A stretch of 51,981 bases of DNA from Colwellia sp. (GCA_026196955.1 JAPHTO010000036.1:1-51981), one strand, 5' to 3'; numbered from the stretch's first letter, positions 17,314 to 29,831 are shown. Notes: generated from the letters alone by a model not told the origin. A program made the numbers and translations.

Positions 17314-17398
17314 GCTCCGCGCAAGAAAAACTGCGGATGACGAAGTTAACTCTTCCATAATTTACCTTCGCCACTTTAAACTCATAACGGGTAATTTT

Positions 17399-17968
17399 TT
17401 AAGCCTTTTTCAAATAACTCGCAACTAAGACAATGCGTGTGCCATTAACTTTTCCTTCAATATGTTCAGGATTTTCAGTTAATGAAATACCACGTACCAT
17501 GGTGCCTTGCTTAGCGGTGAAATTAGCCCCTTTTACTTTTAAGTCTTTAATCAAGGTAACATTATCACCGTCTTGTAGTTCGGCGCCATTACTATCACGA
17601 GTAGGTCCATTTGACTGAGCAGCAGCAATGCCTTGCTCTGCCCAAGTTCTAACCTCATCTTCTAAATAAATCATCTCTAACGCATCTTGCGCCCAGCTTT
17701 CGCTAGAAAGTTTATGCAACATACGATATGACATTACTTGTACAGCAGGCTCTTGATTCCACATACTGTCATTTAAACAACGCCAATGATTGATATCTAA
17801 TTCACTGTCACCATCAATTTGGCTTTGGCAAGTTTTACAAAGATAAACACACTGCTGCGCACTGAGATCACTTGTCGGTGGTACAGGATAAACCGCAAGC
17901 TCATCTGTTGCTGTACATAATTCACAGCTATTATTACTACGTTGCTTTAATGCTTGTTCGCTAGGCAT
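17399..17968 (-). CDS. PhnA-like zinc-ribbon protein
   Basis: The protein has 189 residues from the ATG at 17968, which has a good AGGAAC ribosome binding site; the longer frame to 18058 has no such site. The N-terminal zinc ribbon has C15xxC18 and C44xxC47. The C-terminal domain (about 115-189) has DSNGAELQDGDNVTLIKDLKVKG and IEGKVNGTRIVLVASYLKK, the PhnA/YjdM signature. Despite the name this family is not part of the phosphonate C-P lyase and its role is unclear. Its gene is convergent with the methyltransferase gene. Confidence 0.85.
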   Translation of the reverse strand: MPSEQALKQRSNNSCELCTATDELAVYPVPPTSDLSAQQCVYLCKTCQSQIDGDSELDINHWRCLNDSMWNQEPAVQVMSYRMLHKLSSESWAQDALEMIYLEDEVRTWAEQGIAAAQSNGPTRDSNGAELQDGDNVTLIKDLKVKGANFTAKQGTMVRGISLTENPEHIEGKVNGTRIVLVASYLKKA

Positions 17969-18456
17969 GATTGTTCCTAATATCATTAGAATGAGTTCAA
18001 TTTTTAATGGTCGGATTATACAGCATTTTGCCATAACCTCTGCAAGTAAATGAATCATGCGGAGTAAAACATATTTTTCTTTCGAAAATTTGATTAATAA
18101 AACTATTCCCCATGAATTTCAACAGCATTTACTATGCTTTCAATAATCACGCTAAACAAAACATCTATAAAGTAATTGCCTCACTTTTCACCTAACTCCC
18201 ATGTAAATAAAATATGGCTCTTTTACTCATGGTGAATTAAGAATAAAAACAGGTAAAATTATAACAATAAAATATCAAACATTAATCATTCTTATTTTCA
18301 ACAAGTTAAAATTATCTGCTTTATTATTTAGTAAATTACCAAAACAGTTCCATATATATGGTCTAAACTTAACCTTTGCTAGCTAAAAATGATGCTTAAA
18401 ACTGGCAATATTTCCAACACGAAAATGGATAATCTAACGTATATTGAGGTAAACAT
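17969..18456. other. AT-rich intergenic region between divergent phnA-like and usp genes
   Basis: These 488 bases must hold the two divergent promoters. I see no convincing ORF, RNA gene or repeat. A ribosome binding site (TTGAGGTAAAC) precedes the usp ATG. Confidence 0.6.
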
Positions 18457-19338
18457 ATGCAAGCCTACGAACATATACTAGTGGTTATTGACGAGCAAAA
18501 CTTTGTTACTAAAGCCATATCTAAAGCAGTAAACCTTATTGATCGGACTCACGGACAAATTAGCCTTTCATTGTTAGAAAGTCCCTCTGTGATAAACAGA
18601 ATTTTTCCGTTTTTAAATACTGAGCATATGCATAAAACTGAAGCATTGATTGAGGAAAAAACAGCTAAGTTGCAATTACTTATTAAGGAGTTAAGTGCTA
18701 AAGGAGTTGCGATCAATCCAGAATTATTTACCTGTAAATCTCATAGTAATATTTTGACTCTTGTTAATGAAAAAAACATAGATACTGTCTTTATTGCTGC
18801 TTCAAATCATAATTTAGTTAAAGGTTACCACCCAAGAGATGTCATTTCTTATTTGATAGGTCAATGCCACGCCCCGTTATTTATAGTAACAGATCATAAA
18901 TGGGCACCAAGTGGTCATATATTATCTGCAGTTGAACTTTGCACCGAAAAACCTGAGCACCAAATGTTAACTAAAAAGGTTTTAGAAGAGTCGGAACATT
19001 TAACTCAATTACTTAATGGTGATTGCCATACTGTAGATTGCTATTTTGGTGAAAGTATTGATATGTCATTTAAAATTACTAACACAGAGAGAAATCAAGA
19101 TATTCACCTATCTCTGATGAAAAAACATTGCCATGATTATCACTTACCTTATGAGAATGTTCATTTATCTTTAGAGCTTCCGGAGCGCGCCATTGAGCAT
19201 TTATCTAAAGAAATTGATTCAGAGCTAATTATTCTCGGTGATTGTGGGCATAGAGGCTTGTTATCTACATTATCAACCCATGTTTCAGAAGAAGTATTAA
19301 ACCATGTAAATTGTGATTTATTGGTACTTAAACCATAA
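18457..19338 (+). CDS. Tandem universal stress protein (UspE-like)
   Basis: The 293-residue protein holds two Usp folds. The first begins YEHILVVIDEQNFVTKAISKAVNL and ends near residue 145 (APLFIVTD). The second ends with ELIILGDCGHRGLLSTLSTHVSEEVLNHVNCDLLVLKP, where GxxG-x(9)-S-like residues mark the nucleotide site. The two-domain layout and length are close to UspE. Usp proteins are induced by growth arrest and stress and bind ATP or act as regulators; the exact role is not known. sstT follows after 165 bases in the same direction. Confidence 0.85.
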   Translation: MQAYEHILVVIDEQNFVTKAISKAVNLIDRTHGQISLSLLESPSVINRIFPFLNTEHMHKTEALIEEKTAKLQLLIKELSAKGVAINPELFTCKSHSNILTLVNEKNIDTVFIAASNHNLVKGYHPRDVISYLIGQCHAPLFIVTDHKWAPSGHILSAVELCTEKPEHQMLTKKVLEESEHLTQLLNGDCHTVDCYFGESIDMSFKITNTERNQDIHLSLMKKHCHDYHLPYENVHLSLELPERAIEHLSKEIDSELIILGDCGHRGLLSTLSTHVSEEVLNHVNCDLLVLKP

Positions 19339-19503
19339 AAAAACAAGGTTTGATTACTGATGATACTTAGTTGTCTTGTCTGGGCTTCATATTTTATCAA
19401 GGAGTTATTTGCTATTAACCTAGCATTACTTATCCTGACTATAGACAAAACTCCCCTGCAATGATAAAACCTTGCCATATAATTATTATAATTAGGCGCA
19501 AGT

Positions 19504-20742
19504 ATGACCCCAACAAATACAACAAGCTCAAACACTTCTCTCTTTTCAAAACTAACATCTTTAGGCTTAGTGCCACAAATCATCATTGCCATCGTGCTAG
19601 GTACACTATTGGCAGTAATTAGTCCTGATGCCGCTAAATCATTTTCAATGCTTGGTAGCTTATTTGTAAGCGCACTTAAAGCGGTAGCGCCTATTTTGGT
19701 ATTAGTCCTTGTTACCTCAAGCATTGCCAACCAAAAAATAGATAGCGACGCAGAATTAAAACCTATTATTGGTTTATACTTTATTGGTACGCTCAGCGCC
19801 GCATTTATTGCGGTAGTACTGAGCTTTTTATTTCCAACCAGCTTAACACTAGATTTAGCTGGAGCCACTGCTAATCCTCCACAAGGCTTAGGAGAAGTAT
19901 TATCTAACCTTGCTTTTAAAGTTGTTGAAAACCCTATCAGTGCTATTGCTAATGGCAATTTTATTGCTGTGCTAGCTTGGGGACTTGGCTTAGGCTTTTC
20001 CTTAAAACATGCAAATAGCAGCACTAAATCAACAGTGCATGATTTTAGCAACGCAATTTCTAGCATAGTAAAAATTGTTATTCGCTTTGCGCCATTAGGC
20101 ATATTTGGCTTAGTTGCCAATACCATAGCTACCACAGGCTTTAGCGCTTTAGCACAATACAGTCATTTAGTGGCCGTTTTACTAGGAGCCATGCTGATTA
20201 TTGCCTTAGTCATCAATCCTTTAATTGTGTTTGTTATTATGCGAAAAAATCCTTATCCATTAGTATTTACCTGTCTTCGCGGCTCAGGGATCACCGCTTT
20301 TTTCACCCGTAGCTCTGCGGCTAACATTCCTGTGAACATGGAGCTTTGTCGACGATTAGAGCTACATGAAGACACCTACTCTATTTCAATTCCTTTAGGC
20401 GCAACCATTAATATGGCTGGTGCAGCAATAACCATTACCGTGTTAACGCTTGCTGCAGCGCACAGCTTACATATAGAGGTTGATTTTAGTACGGCAATAC
20501 TACTTTCAGTTGTTGCTTCTATATCAGCCTGTGGTGCTTCTGGTGTGGCTGGGGGCTCATTATTATTAATACCCTTAGCGTGTAGTTTATTTGGTATTAA
20601 TAATGATATTGCCATGCAAGTTGTCGCTATTGGCTTTATTATTGGCGTTATTCAGGATTCAGCCGAAACCGCCTTAAACAGCTCTACGGATGTAGTGTTT
20701 TCAGCCGCAGCCTCACATCATTTAACTAAGAAACTAGACTAG
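19504..20742 (+). CDS. sstT: Sodium:serine/threonine symporter SstT
   Basis: This 412-residue inner-membrane carrier of the dicarboxylate/amino acid:cation symporter (DAACS) family takes up serine and threonine with sodium. About eight or nine hydrophobic helices and two re-entrant loops are visible. The helical-hairpin motif [18 protein letters not shown], the [10 protein letters not shown] segment and the late [24 protein letters not shown] are SstT-type rather than GltP-type. It is convergent with tilS. sdaA (serine deaminase) is at the far end of the window but is not linked. Confidence 0.92.
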   Translation: MTPTNTTSSNTSLFSKLTSLGLVPQIIIAIVLGTLLAVISPDAAKSFSMLGSLFVSALKAVAPILVLVLVTSSIANQKIDSDAELKPIIGLYFIGTLSAAFIAVVLSFLFPTSLTLDLAGATANPPQGLGEVLSNLAFKVVENPISAIANGNFIAVLAWGLGLGFSLKHANSSTKSTVHDFSNAISSIVKIVIRFAPLGIFGLVANTIATTGFSALAQYSHLVAVLLGAMLIIALVINPLIVFVIMRKNPYPLVFTCLRGSGITAFFTRSSAANIPVNMELCRRLELHEDTYSISIPLGATINMAGAAITITVLTLAAAHSLHIEVDFSTAILLSVVASISACGASGVAGGSLLLIPLACSLFGINNDIAMQVVAIGFIIGVIQDSAETALNSSTDVVFSAAASHHLTKKLD

Positions 20743-20771
20743 GCGCATGCTAGTAAAGCTGCAATCTGCAA

Positions 20772-22151
20772 TTATTGATGCCAAGCTACAGTTAAGCTTG
20801 GCTCGCTTATTTCAGGTAAAGAGGCTTTAACGGTATATGCTTGACAGACAAAATAACCAATCGCAGCAACAAAAACATCATCATAATATAAAAAGGGTAT
20901 GCGTCTACGCTGCCACGGCGGTATATTTAGCTCTTGGATTACTTTCTTTAAACTACGCGAGTGATTACGATAGTCAGGCAAACAGGTTGGATTATCATGT
21001 TTAAAACGAATAGTAACTTTTTGCCCTTGAGCGGGAGCTAATATTTGGTATTCACTCTCGTTTATAATCTGTCGATTACCGCTATATTCATCACTCGTAA
21101 CAAAAACATTTAGTTTGCCTACATTATCAGGCAACTCAATGACTTCACTATCACAACTCAAATCGACTTCAACTTGCCAATAACTCACATCATTGAAATC
21201 TTCTGTTAGATAAATCGCGTCTTTAAAACGGCGAAAATAATGTTTCCCTACTTTAACCGCAGGATTTTTATCATTACTTGCACTTAATTGCTGATGCAAT
21301 TGCGCTAATTGCTCTGTGCTAGGCATTAGACAATGATGCAAAGTTAAAAAATAACGAATTAAATTATTAAATCGAGGGGCTGATAATTTTTTTAAAGCTT
21401 TAACCGACAAGGCATACTCATCATATTGACAAACTTTTAAGTCTTCAACGGCCAATTCATCAAGTAATAACTGCCCTTCAGCACAATGTTCACCACTGCG
21501 ATTAATGGTTGTCGCAATACTAGGCCAACGTTTGACTAATAATGGCATGATAGTATTTCGGATAAAATTGCGATCAAACTGGCTATCAAGGTTTGACTCA
21601 TCTTCAACCCAAGTTAACCCGTATTTACGCGCATATTCAGTAATGTCTGCACGTGAAATATCAAGTAGTGGTCTCACTAATAAATCTTTCCCTTGTTGAA
21701 CGGAGCTTGCCATCGACGATAGGCCCTTTAGACCTGAGCCTCGCTTTAAAGCCAATAAAAATGTTTCAGCCTGATCATCGCTATGGTGACCTGTCAGAAT
21801 AACAGACGGTGATGTTGAAAGACTTTGCAATGCTGCATAGCGAGCATCTCTTGCTAGTGCTTCTAATGATTTTTGCGCTTGTGCTTGAACATTAACCTGA
21901 CAAGTAACTAAGGGGAGGTTCATTTGCTGACATTGCTGCTCAGCAAAATTTTGCCACTGTGCGGCATTTTCACTTAATCCATGATTAACATGGCAGACCG
22001 TGATTGGATTCAGAAAAGATTTTTTTTGCTTTAATGAAGCTAAAGCATGAAGGAGCACTTGCGAGTCAACACCGCCACTGTATGCGACAATCAGTGGCAT
22101 TTCAGCATATTTACTCATCGCACTAAGAAGTGCTGACTCAATAAGGCTCAT
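20772..22151 (-). CDS. tilS: tRNA(Ile)-lysidine synthase
   Basis: TilS uses ATP and lysine to convert C34 of the CAU-anticodon isoleucine tRNA to lysidine, which allows AUA decoding; it is essential. The 459-residue protein has the PP-loop ATP site AYSGGVDS (23-30), the HVNHGLSENA and HHSDDQAET motifs, a middle domain and a C-terminal domain with RNHSRSLKKVIQELNIPPWQRRRIPFLYYDD. It is the last gene of the long minus-strand block, 31 bases after accA, as in many gammaproteobacteria. Confidence 0.95.
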   Translation of the reverse strand: MSLIESALLSAMSKYAEMPLIVAYSGGVDSQVLLHALASLKQKKSFLNPITVCHVNHGLSENAAQWQNFAEQQCQQMNLPLVTCQVNVQAQAQKSLEALARDARYAALQSLSTSPSVILTGHHSDDQAETFLLALKRGSGLKGLSSMASSVQQGKDLLVRPLLDISRADITEYARKYGLTWVEDESNLDSQFDRNFIRNTIMPLLVKRWPSIATTINRSGEHCAEGQLLLDELAVEDLKVCQYDEYALSVKALKKLSAPRFNNLIRYFLTLHHCLMPSTEQLAQLHQQLSASNDKNPAVKVGKHYFRRFKDAIYLTEDFNDVSYWQVEVDLSCDSEVIELPDNVGKLNVFVTSDEYSGNRQIINESEYQILAPAQGQKVTIRFKHDNPTCLPDYRNHSRSLKKVIQELNIPPWQRRRIPFLYYDDVFVAAIGYFVCQAYTVKASLPEISEPSLTVAWHQ

Positions 22152-22182
22152 AATATTGTAAATCGGGAGTTAACCCGACCGT

Positions 22183-23139
22183 TTAACAATAACCAAATGA
22201 CATTAATCGATCATAACGTTTTTCAATTAACTGTTCTTTGTCTAAACCTTCTAGCTCAGTAAGATCGCGTTTAATCGCTTGTTTTAACATGGCAGCCATT
22301 TGGTCCATATCGCGATGTGCACCGCCTAAAGGCTCTTCAACAACATTGTCTATTAGCTCTAGCTCTTTAATACGTTGAGCTGTTATTCCCATGGCTTCTG
22401 CTGCTGTGGAAGCTTTTTCTGCGGTTTTCCAAAGGATAGACGCACAACCTTCAGGTGAAATAACTGAATAGGTTGAGTATTGCAACATATTCACTCTATC
22501 GCCGACACCAATAGCTAAAGCGCCACCCGAGCCACCTTCACCAATAACAGTACAAACAATTGGTACCGTTAAACGCGCCATTACCTTAAGATTACGCGCA
22601 ATAGCTTCACTTTGACCACGCTCTTCTGCACCAATACCTGGGTAAGCGCCAGGGGTGTCAATAAAAGTAATAATAGGCATGTTGAAACGCTCTGCCATTT
22701 CCATTAACCGTAACGCCTTTCGATAACCTTCTGGACGAGGCATACCAAAGTTACGCTTTACTTTTTCTGCTGTCGAGCGACCTTTTTGATGACCAATAAC
22801 AACGACTGGCTTGCCGTCTAATCTCGCTGTACCACAGACAAGAGCATTATCATCAGCATAAGCGCGATCGCCTGCCAACTCATCAAATTCGGTGAAAATA
22901 CGCGGTAAATAATCAAGGGTATAAGGGCGCTGAGGATGACGAGCAACACGCGCAGTTTGCCAAGGGTCTAAGTTGGCAAAAATTTTCTGTGTTTGCTCTT
23001 TGTTTTTCTCACGCAGCTGACTAATTTGTTCTTCTAAATCAAGATCTAGCTCTTGACCGGTATTAACCAGCTCTAACTCTTCAATTTGTGCGTTAAGCTC
23101 AGCAATAGGTTGTTCAAAATCTAAAAAGTTTAATGACAT
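22183..23139 (-). CDS. accA: Acetyl-CoA carboxylase carboxyltransferase alpha subunit
   Basis: AccA pairs with AccD to move the carboxyl group from biotin to acetyl-CoA, giving malonyl-CoA for fatty acid synthesis. The 318-residue length is standard. It has the N-terminal helix ([15 protein letters not shown]), the [12 protein letters not shown] segment, the glycine-rich [18 protein letters not shown] and the [15 protein letters not shown] motifs. It lies 64 bases after dnaE, in the conserved dnaE-accA-tilS order. Confidence 0.97.
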   Translation of the reverse strand: MSLNFLDFEQPIAELNAQIEELELVNTGQELDLDLEEQISQLREKNKEQTQKIFANLDPWQTARVARHPQRPYTLDYLPRIFTEFDELAGDRAYADDNALVCGTARLDGKPVVVIGHQKGRSTAEKVKRNFGMPRPEGYRKALRLMEMAERFNMPIITFIDTPGAYPGIGAEERGQSEAIARNLKVMARLTVPIVCTVIGEGGSGGALAIGVGDRVNMLQYSTYSVISPEGCASILWKTAEKASTAAEAMGITAQRIKELELIDNVVEEPLGGAHRDMDQMAAMLKQAIKRDLTELEGLDKEQLIEKRYDRLMSFGYC

Positions 23140-23203
23140 AGTGTTCTCTGTACCTAATAATTCTTTGTTTAGGATCCGTTGTAAGTTAATCTAATGTTCA
23201 AAT

Positions 23204-26200
23204 TTACTTAAACTGTAAGGTGACATTCTCTTCACCTAATAATTCTTTTAAATCATATAATAACACATCAGCAGGTGACACCCGCCATTGTACACCAAGT
23301 TCTAACATGCCACACGCTTCTTTGCGCTTATAAAATACTCTAACTGGGCAAGTGCCCTCTTTGTGTGGCATTAAAGTATGGGTAAATTGTTCAATAAAAT
23401 CGGCTCCAACTTGGGCCTTGTCAACCTGTAAATCAAGAGAAGTAACGTAATTTTCTCTTGCATCAGCTATGGTCATGATATCTCGGGCGGTCATTGTATT
23501 ACCTCCAGAGTAATCATCAAAGCTGACCTGTCCGCTACATACTAAAATTGCATCAGTTTCTAACAATTCAGCAAAGTTATCATAATCATCAGGAAATAAA
23601 CGCACATCCATCCGAGCGCTTTTATCATCAAGCGTTACCAGCGCCCAACGACGTCCGCGTTTGTTTACTAAAACACGTACACCAATAACAAGGCCAACAG
23701 CAACAGCTTGCCTATCGCGACCTGTGGGCTGCATACCAACAAGACGGCTTGATGCATATTTTTTGATTTCAGCAAGATAACGGTTTATGGGATGACCTGT
23801 TAAGTAAAGACCTAGTGTCTCTTTTTCACCATCAAGCCATACTTCTTCAGGCCATTTCTTAACCTCTTTAAAGCTTTGACGAGAATCGGTTTGTTCATCG
23901 TTAATCAAACCAAATAAATCATTCTGTCCTAAGGATTCTGCTTTAGCATGTTGCTCTGCAGCTTTTATAGCTTCAGGTAATGTTTCAAATAATGCCGCTC
24001 GGTGAGGTAAATATTTCCCCTCTTTCGTTAACTTATACGTCGGACCAAGCGCATCCATGGCACCCGATTTAATAAGTTTTTCCAAAACACGCTTATTGGT
24101 TTTCTTTAAATCTAAACGCGCACAGAAATCAAATAAGTCTGTGAAAGGGCCACCGGTTTGTCGAGCAGCAATGATGGCTTCAATAGGCCCTTCACCCACC
24201 CCTTTAACCGCGCCGATACCATACACAATTTGATTATCATCATTTACGGTAAATTTATATTGACCCGCATTCACATCCGGGGGTAATAAATCAATGCCCA
24301 TATTGCTACATTCATCAACAAGGGTAACAATTTTTTCGGTGTTATCCATATCCGCTGACATAACGGCCGCCATAAATGGCGCAGGAAAATGGGTTTTCAT
24401 CCACAGTGTTTGATAAGAAACTAACGCATAGGCAGCCGAATGAGACTTATTAAATCCGTAGCCAGCAAACTTTTCAACTAAATCGAAAATTTTCATTGCT
24501 AGCTCGCCATCAACACCGCGATCAATAGCACCTTGCTCAAAACCTTCACGCTGCTTGGCCATTTCTTCCGGCTTTTTCTTACCCATGGCGCGACGCAGCA
24601 TATCAGCCCCACCAAGCGAGTAACCTGCCAGTACTTGAGCAATTTGCATAACTTGCTCTTGGTATAAAATAATACCGTAAGTCGGCTCTAACACAGGTTT
24701 TAAGTCTTCATGTTGCCAAGTGGAGTCGGGATAACTAATTTCTTCACGCCCGTGTTTACGTTCGATAAAGTTATCAACCATACCCGATTGCAAGGGCCCA
24801 GGGCGAAACAAGGCTACCAATGCAATAATATCTTCAAAGCAATCTGGTTTTAGCTTATCAATTAGCGATTTCATACCGCTAGACTCTAACTGGAATACTG
24901 CTGTGGTTTGTGATGCTAATAACACCTTAAAGCTTGCTTTATCTTCAAGATCAATTGCAGCAATATTGATAGGCTCTTTGCCTGCTTTTATTAACTTTTC
25001 ATCGGCCATTTCAATGGCCCATTGCAATATGGTTAACGTTCTAAGTCCTAAAAAATCAAACTTTACAAGGCCTGCATCTTCAACATCATTTTTATCAAAT
25101 TGCGTGACTGGGTTTTTACCTTCATCATCACAATAAAGCGGCGCAAAATCGGTAATGGTAGTGGGAGAAATAACGACACCACCCGCATGCTTACCGGCAT
25201 TTCGTGTTGTGCCTTCTAAAATTCGGCACATATCAATCAGATCTTTAACCTCACTGTCTTGTGCATAAACTTCAGGAAGTTTTGGCTCCTCTTCAAAAGC
25301 TTTCGCTAGTGTCATTCCCGGCGTTGGCGGGATGAGTTTTGAAATCCTATCCACAAAACCATAAGGGTGACCCAGTACTCGGCCAACATCTCGAATAACC
25401 GCTTTTGCCGCCATGGTTCCAAAAGTAATGATTTGTGACACCGCATCACGCCCATAAAGCTCAGCCACATGGTCAATAACTTCATCGCGCCTGTCCATGC
25501 AAAAATCGATATCAAAATCGGGCATGGATACACGTTCAGGGTTTAAGAAACGCTCGAAAAGCAAATCAAACTCAAGGGGATCAAGATCGGTAATATCTAA
25601 TGCATAAGCTATCAGTGAGCCTGCACCAGAGCCGCGGCCTGGGCCAACAGGAATATTATTATCTTTACTCCATTGAATAAATTCCATGACGATCAAGAAG
25701 TAACCGGGGAACCCCATGTTATTAACAACTTCAAGCTCTACTTGTAATCGCTCATCGTAAGGCTTTCTTATCTCAGCAAAATTTTCAGCACTGATGTCAA
25801 ATAACTGTTTTAATCGTTTTTCTAAGCCTTCTTTAGAAACCTTAATGAAATAGTCATTAATCTCTAACCCTTGGGTTGGGAAGTCTGGTAATACATATTC
25901 ACCTAACGTTACCGTGACATTACAGCGCTTAGCAATCTCTACTGAATTAGCCAAAGCCTCAGGGATGTCATTAAAGAGCTCGCACATTTCATCTTCTGAG
26001 CGTAAATATTGCTCAACGCTGTAACGCTTAGGGCGGCGTTTATCATCTAAGGTGAAGCCATCATGTATAGCAACGCGTATTTCATGGGCATCAAAATCAT
26101 CAGGAGAAAGAAACATCACCTCATTGGTGGCAACAACGGGTAATCCATGCTGGGTTGCTAAATCAACGGCTAAGTGCAGGTAGTTTTCTTCATCTGCTCT

Positions 26201-26746
26201 TCCTGTGCGGATCAGTTCAAGGTAAAAACAATCATGAAAATGCTGTTGATAAAAACTAACCATCTGTTCAACCAGATCGGTATTTCCCTTTAATAGCGCC
26301 TTACCTATATCTCCTTCCCGACCACCCGAGAGTAATATCAAGCCTGCTTTAAATTCAATCAGCCACTCTTTATCAATAACAGCCTTATTTTGTAGGTGGC
26401 CACGCATGTAAGCTTTAGAAATCAACTCAGTTAAGTTTTTATAACCAACATTATTAGTTGCAAGCACAACCAAGCGTGAAAATTCATCCCCTAATTCTTC
26501 ACTTTGTACCCAAAAATCACAACCTATTATGGGCTTAATACCCGCGCCGTGAGCCGCATGATAATACTTGACCAAGCCACATAGGTTGGTTTGATCGGTT
26601 AATGCTAGCGCTGGCATAGCTAATGCTTCTGCCTTGGCAATAATTGGCTTAACTTTCTTTAAACCATCACACATCGAATAATCACTGTGCACCCGCAAGT
26701 GAATAAATTTAGGATCGCATAATGTAGCAGAAGCGTTTTCAGTCAT
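23204..26746 (-). CDS. dnaE: DNA polymerase III alpha subunit
   Basis: The replicative polymerase catalytic subunit. It has 1180 residues (E. coli 1160). It shows the PHP domain (from [13 protein letters not shown]), the C-family palm with [15 protein letters not shown] near residue 400, the fingers ([18 protein letters not shown]), the helix-hairpin-helix region, the OB fold ([26 protein letters not shown] segment) and the beta-clamp motif QNDLF (QxxLF type) in the C-terminal half. Its start overlaps the end of rnhB by 8 bases, so the two are translationally coupled. Confidence 0.97.
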   Translation of the reverse strand: MTENASATLCDPKFIHLRVHSDYSMCDGLKKVKPIIAKAEALAMPALALTDQTNLCGLVKYYHAAHGAGIKPIIGCDFWVQSEELGDEFSRLVVLATNNVGYKNLTELISKAYMRGHLQNKAVIDKEWLIEFKAGLILLSGGREGDIGKALLKGNTDLVEQMVSFYQQHFHDCFYLELIRTGRADEENYLHLAVDLATQHGLPVVATNEVMFLSPDDFDAHEIRVAIHDGFTLDDKRRPKRYSVEQYLRSEDEMCELFNDIPEALANSVEIAKRCNVTVTLGEYVLPDFPTQGLEINDYFIKVSKEGLEKRLKQLFDISAENFAEIRKPYDERLQVELEVVNNMGFPGYFLIVMEFIQWSKDNNIPVGPGRGSGAGSLIAYALDITDLDPLEFDLLFERFLNPERVSMPDFDIDFCMDRRDEVIDHVAELYGRDAVSQIITFGTMAAKAVIRDVGRVLGHPYGFVDRISKLIPPTPGMTLAKAFEEEPKLPEVYAQDSEVKDLIDMCRILEGTTRNAGKHAGGVVISPTTITDFAPLYCDDEGKNPVTQFDKNDVEDAGLVKFDFLGLRTLTILQWAIEMADEKLIKAGKEPINIAAIDLEDKASFKVLLASQTTAVFQLESSGMKSLIDKLKPDCFEDIIALVALFRPGPLQSGMVDNFIERKHGREEISYPDSTWQHEDLKPVLEPTYGIILYQEQVMQIAQVLAGYSLGGADMLRRAMGKKKPEEMAKQREGFEQGAIDRGVDGELAMKIFDLVEKFAGYGFNKSHSAAYALVSYQTLWMKTHFPAPFMAAVMSADMDNTEKIVTLVDECSNMGIDLLPPDVNAGQYKFTVNDDNQIVYGIGAVKGVGEGPIEAIIAARQTGGPFTDLFDFCARLDLKKTNKRVLEKLIKSGAMDALGPTYKLTKEGKYLPHRAALFETLPEAIKAAEQHAKAESLGQNDLFGLINDEQTDSRQSFKEVKKWPEEVWLDGEKETLGLYLTGHPINRYLAEIKKYASSRLVGMQPTGRDRQAVAVGLVIGVRVLVNKRGRRWALVTLDDKSARMDVRLFPDDYDNFAELLETDAILVCSGQVSFDDYSGGNTMTARDIMTIADARENYVTSLDLQVDKAQVGADFIEQFTHTLMPHKEGTCPVRVFYKRKEACGMLELGVQWRVSPADVLLYDLKELLGEENVTLQFK

Positions 26747-27377
26747 GATTCTTGCCTTGCGCTAATACTTTAGCAACAGGTTTAAAGCTTTGGCGATAGC
26801 AGTCTAAGACACCATGCTCAATAATTTTTTCTAAATGCGCTTTAGTGGGGTAACCTTTATGCCTAGCAAAACCGTATTCAGGGTATAGTTTATCAAGCGC
26901 AATCATTTCATTATCACGAGCAACTTTAGCTAAAATAGATGCCGCACTTATCTCGATAACACGATCATCCCCTTTTACCACTGCTTGACTTTCAATTGTG
27001 CCCTGTTCACCAGTAAATGTAGGTGTGCGATTACCATCCACTAACACGTAGTCGGGCGTCACATCTAAGCCCTGTACAGCGCGCTGCATAGCAAGCATTG
27101 TGGCATGAAGAATATTTAACGTGTCTATTTCTTCAGGGCTAGCTCGACCTATTGACCAAGAGATGGCTTTCTCTTTTATTTCATCACTTAATAATGCACG
27201 TTTTTTCTCTGACAGTTTCTTTGAGTCCATCAAGCCTTCAATAGGATTATCAGGATCCAAAATTACTGCAGCAGTAACGACATCACCAACAAGAGGGCCC
27301 CGTCCTACTTCATCAACCCCTGCAATGCAGTAAGCGATGGGGTATTCAAATGCAGGGAAAGGTTTCTTAATTGACAT
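26739..27377 (-). CDS. rnhB: Ribonuclease HII
   Basis: RNase HII removes ribonucleotides from DNA and RNA of RNA:DNA hybrids. The 212-residue protein has the catalytic D22 and E23 in [12 protein letters not shown], the SKKLSEKKR segment, the third acidic residue in YVLVDGNR and SILAKVARD. It starts 5 bases after the lpxB stop and overlaps dnaE by 8 bases, as is common in this operon. Confidence 0.96.
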   Translation of the reverse strand: MSIKKPFPAFEYPIAYCIAGVDEVGRGPLVGDVVTAAVILDPDNPIEGLMDSKKLSEKKRALLSDEIKEKAISWSIGRASPEEIDTLNILHATMLAMQRAVQGLDVTPDYVLVDGNRTPTFTGEQGTIESQAVVKGDDRVIEISAASILAKVARDNEMIALDKLYPEYGFARHKGYPTKAHLEKIIEHGVLDCYRQSFKPVAKVLAQGKNHD

Positions 27378-27382
27378 AATGC

Positions 27383-28567
27383 TTAACGATGATTTTGTAA
27401 TTCTAGCGGTAATAGCGCAATCACAGCTTTAGCTGATTGTGCACTTGCATCGCATCTTAATTGCTGATGAATGGCGATATAACTGTCGTTGAGCTGACTT
27501 TGATCTTGATATAAGCGCTCTTTTACTAAAGGAACTATATTATCAGAGCAGACTTCCTCTTGCAGTAATTCAGGCACCAATGACTTATTCATTAGGAGGT
27601 TTGGTAAAGAAAACCAGTTCAGTTTCACTAGCCATTTAGCCAGTAGATGTGTCAATTTATTAAACTTATAGCAAATAACCATGGGTCTTTTGATCAATGC
27701 AGCTTCTAACGTGACTGTACCTGATGCCATCAACAAACAATCACTTGCTGCCATCACCGTCTGGGTATTATCAATAATTAACTCGATAGCTAAATCTGGA
27801 GCGAACTCTGCTTGCAGCGCCCTAAATTGCTCAGCGCGTTTTTCACTCACCATGGGAGCGACTAACAGCAAGTTTTCATCCGCTTGTTGTAGTTTCTGAG
27901 CACTTTGAAAAAACGGCTCAAGTAAGCGAGATAATTCACCGCCGCGACTCCCTGGCATTAATGCTAAAATTTTTGGCGATGAAGGAAGATTAAGTGCCGT
28001 TCTTGCTTGCTGCTTATCACTGACCATAGGGATATCATCGGCTAATGGGTGGCCGACAAAAGTGCAAGGCACTTGATGCTTATCATAAAAAGCTTTTTCA
28101 AAAGGCAATAAAGATAAGACCATATCAGTGGCTTTAGCTATTTTAAAAATACGTTTTTCCCGCCATGCCCAAACGGATGGACTAACATAATGAACAGTTT
28201 TAATTCCATGCTTTTTTAACCGTAACTCTAGACCAATATTAAAATCAGGTGCATCAATGCCAATAAAAACATCAGGCTTATTTTCGGTAAAATAATTTAC
28301 TAGCGATTTTCTAATATACAGTAAACGACGAAGGCGCCCTAGCACTTCAACTAGCCCCATCACAGCTAACTCTTCCATGGAAAATAAACTTTCAAAGCCA
28401 AGTTTTTGCATTTTAGTACCGCCAATGCCAACAAATTTGGCATTAGGGTATTTTTGTTGAAGTGATGATATTAAGCCTGCGCCTAAGGTATCACCTGAGT
28501 GTTCACCAACAACGATGGCAAACACAGGGCACTTAGCGGAAGTAGATAATGAGGAGTCTGTTACCAT
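27383..28567 (-). CDS. lpxB: Lipid-A-disaccharide synthase
   Basis: A GT-B glycosyltransferase (GT19) that joins UDP-2,3-diacyl-GlcN and 2,3-diacyl-GlcN-1-P to the lipid A disaccharide at the inner membrane. The 394-residue protein has [15 protein letters not shown] at its start, [31 protein letters not shown] and [11 protein letters not shown], all family motifs. It follows lpxA by 5 bases. Confidence 0.96.
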   Translation of the reverse strand: MVTDSSLSTSAKCPVFAIVVGEHSGDTLGAGLISSLQQKYPNAKFVGIGGTKMQKLGFESLFSMEELAVMGLVEVLGRLRRLLYIRKSLVNYFTENKPDVFIGIDAPDFNIGLELRLKKHGIKTVHYVSPSVWAWREKRIFKIAKATDMVLSLLPFEKAFYDKHQVPCTFVGHPLADDIPMVSDKQQARTALNLPSSPKILALMPGSRGGELSRLLEPFFQSAQKLQQADENLLLVAPMVSEKRAEQFRALQAEFAPDLAIELIIDNTQTVMAASDCLLMASGTVTLEAALIKRPMVICYKFNKLTHLLAKWLVKLNWFSLPNLLMNKSLVPELLQEEVCSDNIVPLVKERLYQDQSQLNDSYIAIHQQLRCDASAQSAKAVIALLPLELQNHR

Positions 28568-28572
28568 TGAAG

Positions 28573-29343
28573 TTAACGGATAATGCCGCGAGTTGAGTTT
28601 TTAACCGAATCGACAAATGCAGATAACTCTGGTGAGGAGTCTCCTTGTGAGTCGATTGCCGAAAGCGCATCTTCAATGGATAACTTCTTACGGTATACGC
28701 TTTTATAAGCACGCTTAATTGACATGATAGTACTACTAGCAAACCCACGACGCTTTAAGCCTTCGCTATTTAAACCAAAGGGCTTTGCCGGATGGCCTGA
28801 TGCCATCACATAAGCTGGAATATCTTTTAATACCAAGGCATTGGCAGCAACAAAGCTGTGAGAGCCAATATGACAGAACTGATGAACACCAGACATGCCA
28901 CCAATAATCACATGGTCACCAACATGGACATGGCCTGCAATTGAAGCATTGTTGGCCATAATACAATGATTTCCTACCATACAATCATGAGCCACATGAG
29001 TATAAGCCATAAATAAATTATGACTTCCAATCTGTGTCAAGCTATTATCTTGAATAGTACCTCTGTGTATAGTGCAACACTCTCTAAAGGTATTATTATC
29101 CCCAATAACTAGCTCTGTGGGCTCATTGTCATACTTTAAATCTTGGCAATCCTCGCCAATACTAGCAAATTGAAAAATTCTATTACCACGACCAATCTTG
29201 GTTGGTCCATTAATGACAACATGAGAGCTGATTTCACAATTATCGCCAATAACAACATTACTCGCGACATAAGTCCAAGGACCAATAGTGACATTTTCAC
29301 CAATAATGGCGCCGGGCTCGATTATCGCTTGAGGGTGAATCAT
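28573..29343 (-). CDS. lpxA: UDP-N-acetylglucosamine acyltransferase
   Basis: LpxA performs the first step of lipid A synthesis, adding a 3-hydroxyacyl chain from ACP to UDP-GlcNAc. The 256-residue protein is a left-handed beta helix of hexapeptide repeats ([21 protein letters not shown] and others), with the catalytic-His region [13 protein letters not shown] and a C-terminal helical domain ([12 protein letters not shown]). It lies between fabZ and lpxB. Confidence 0.97.
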   Translation of the reverse strand: MIHPQAIIEPGAIIGENVTIGPWTYVASNVVIGDNCEISSHVVINGPTKIGRGNRIFQFASIGEDCQDLKYDNEPTELVIGDNNTFRECCTIHRGTIQDNSLTQIGSHNLFMAYTHVAHDCMVGNHCIMANNASIAGHVHVGDHVIIGGMSGVHQFCHIGSHSFVAANALVLKDIPAYVMASGHPAKPFGLNSEGLKRRGFASSTIMSIKRAYKSVYRKKLSIEDALSAIDSQGDSSPELSAFVDSVKNSTRGIIR

Positions 29344-29378
29344 AAACTTACCTTACTTGGTGTACTAGACAGATAGCG

Positions 29379-29831
29379 CTACATTGCTCGACGAGCACAC
29401 ATAAGATCTGCCGAACAGACAACTTTACCATCGACTTTAGCTTCGCCATAAAACTTCCACATACCACGACGCTCTTTTATAAACTCGACATGAAGGTGCA
29501 TAGTGTCACCAGGTAAAACAGGTTGTTTAAAACGTGCCTTATCGATAGAAGCAAAAAGATACATTTCTTTTTCATCACGGCCTTCTGTACTTTTAAAACC
29601 CAAAATGCCGGTAGCTTGTGCTAACGCTTCTAATATCAAAACACCAGGGAAAATAGCAACTTCAGGAAAATGACCAGTAAAGATCGGCTCATTTATTGTC
29701 ACATTTTTAATAGCATGTAAAGATTTCCCTGGCTCATGATCAACGACCTTATCTACCAACAACATAGGGTATCTATGCGGAATTAGATCTTTAATTTCAT
29801 TGAGCGAGATTGGTTTTTTAATAGTGTCCAA
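29379..29831 (-). CDS. fabZ: 3-hydroxyacyl-ACP dehydratase FabZ
   Basis: FabZ dehydrates 3-hydroxyacyl-ACP in fatty acid elongation and competes with LpxA for 3-hydroxyacyl-ACP, so its place between lpxD and lpxA is functionally meaningful. The 150-residue hot-dog protein has the catalytic H54 in [11 protein letters not shown] and E68 in LILEALAQA, and [12 protein letters not shown] near the N-terminus. Confidence 0.97.
   Translation of the reverse strand: MDTIKKPISLNEIKDLIPHRYPMLLVDKVVDHEPGKSLHAIKNVTINEPIFTGHFPEVAIFPGVLILEALAQATGILGFKSTEGRDEKEMYLFASIDKARFKQPVLPGDTMHLHVEFIKERRGMWKFYGEAKVDGKVVCSADLMCARRAM

Noticed and set aside
19161-20135. 324-codon open frame on the minus strand
   Set aside because: It lies opposite the clear usp and sstT genes, crosses their junction, and its peptide shows no domain; it is a shadow of the coding strand.
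20780-20802. Perfect inverted repeat GCCAAGCT / AGCTTGGC as terminator of sstT
   Set aside because: It lies inside the end of tilS and has no T-run on either strand; it may be chance in coding DNA.
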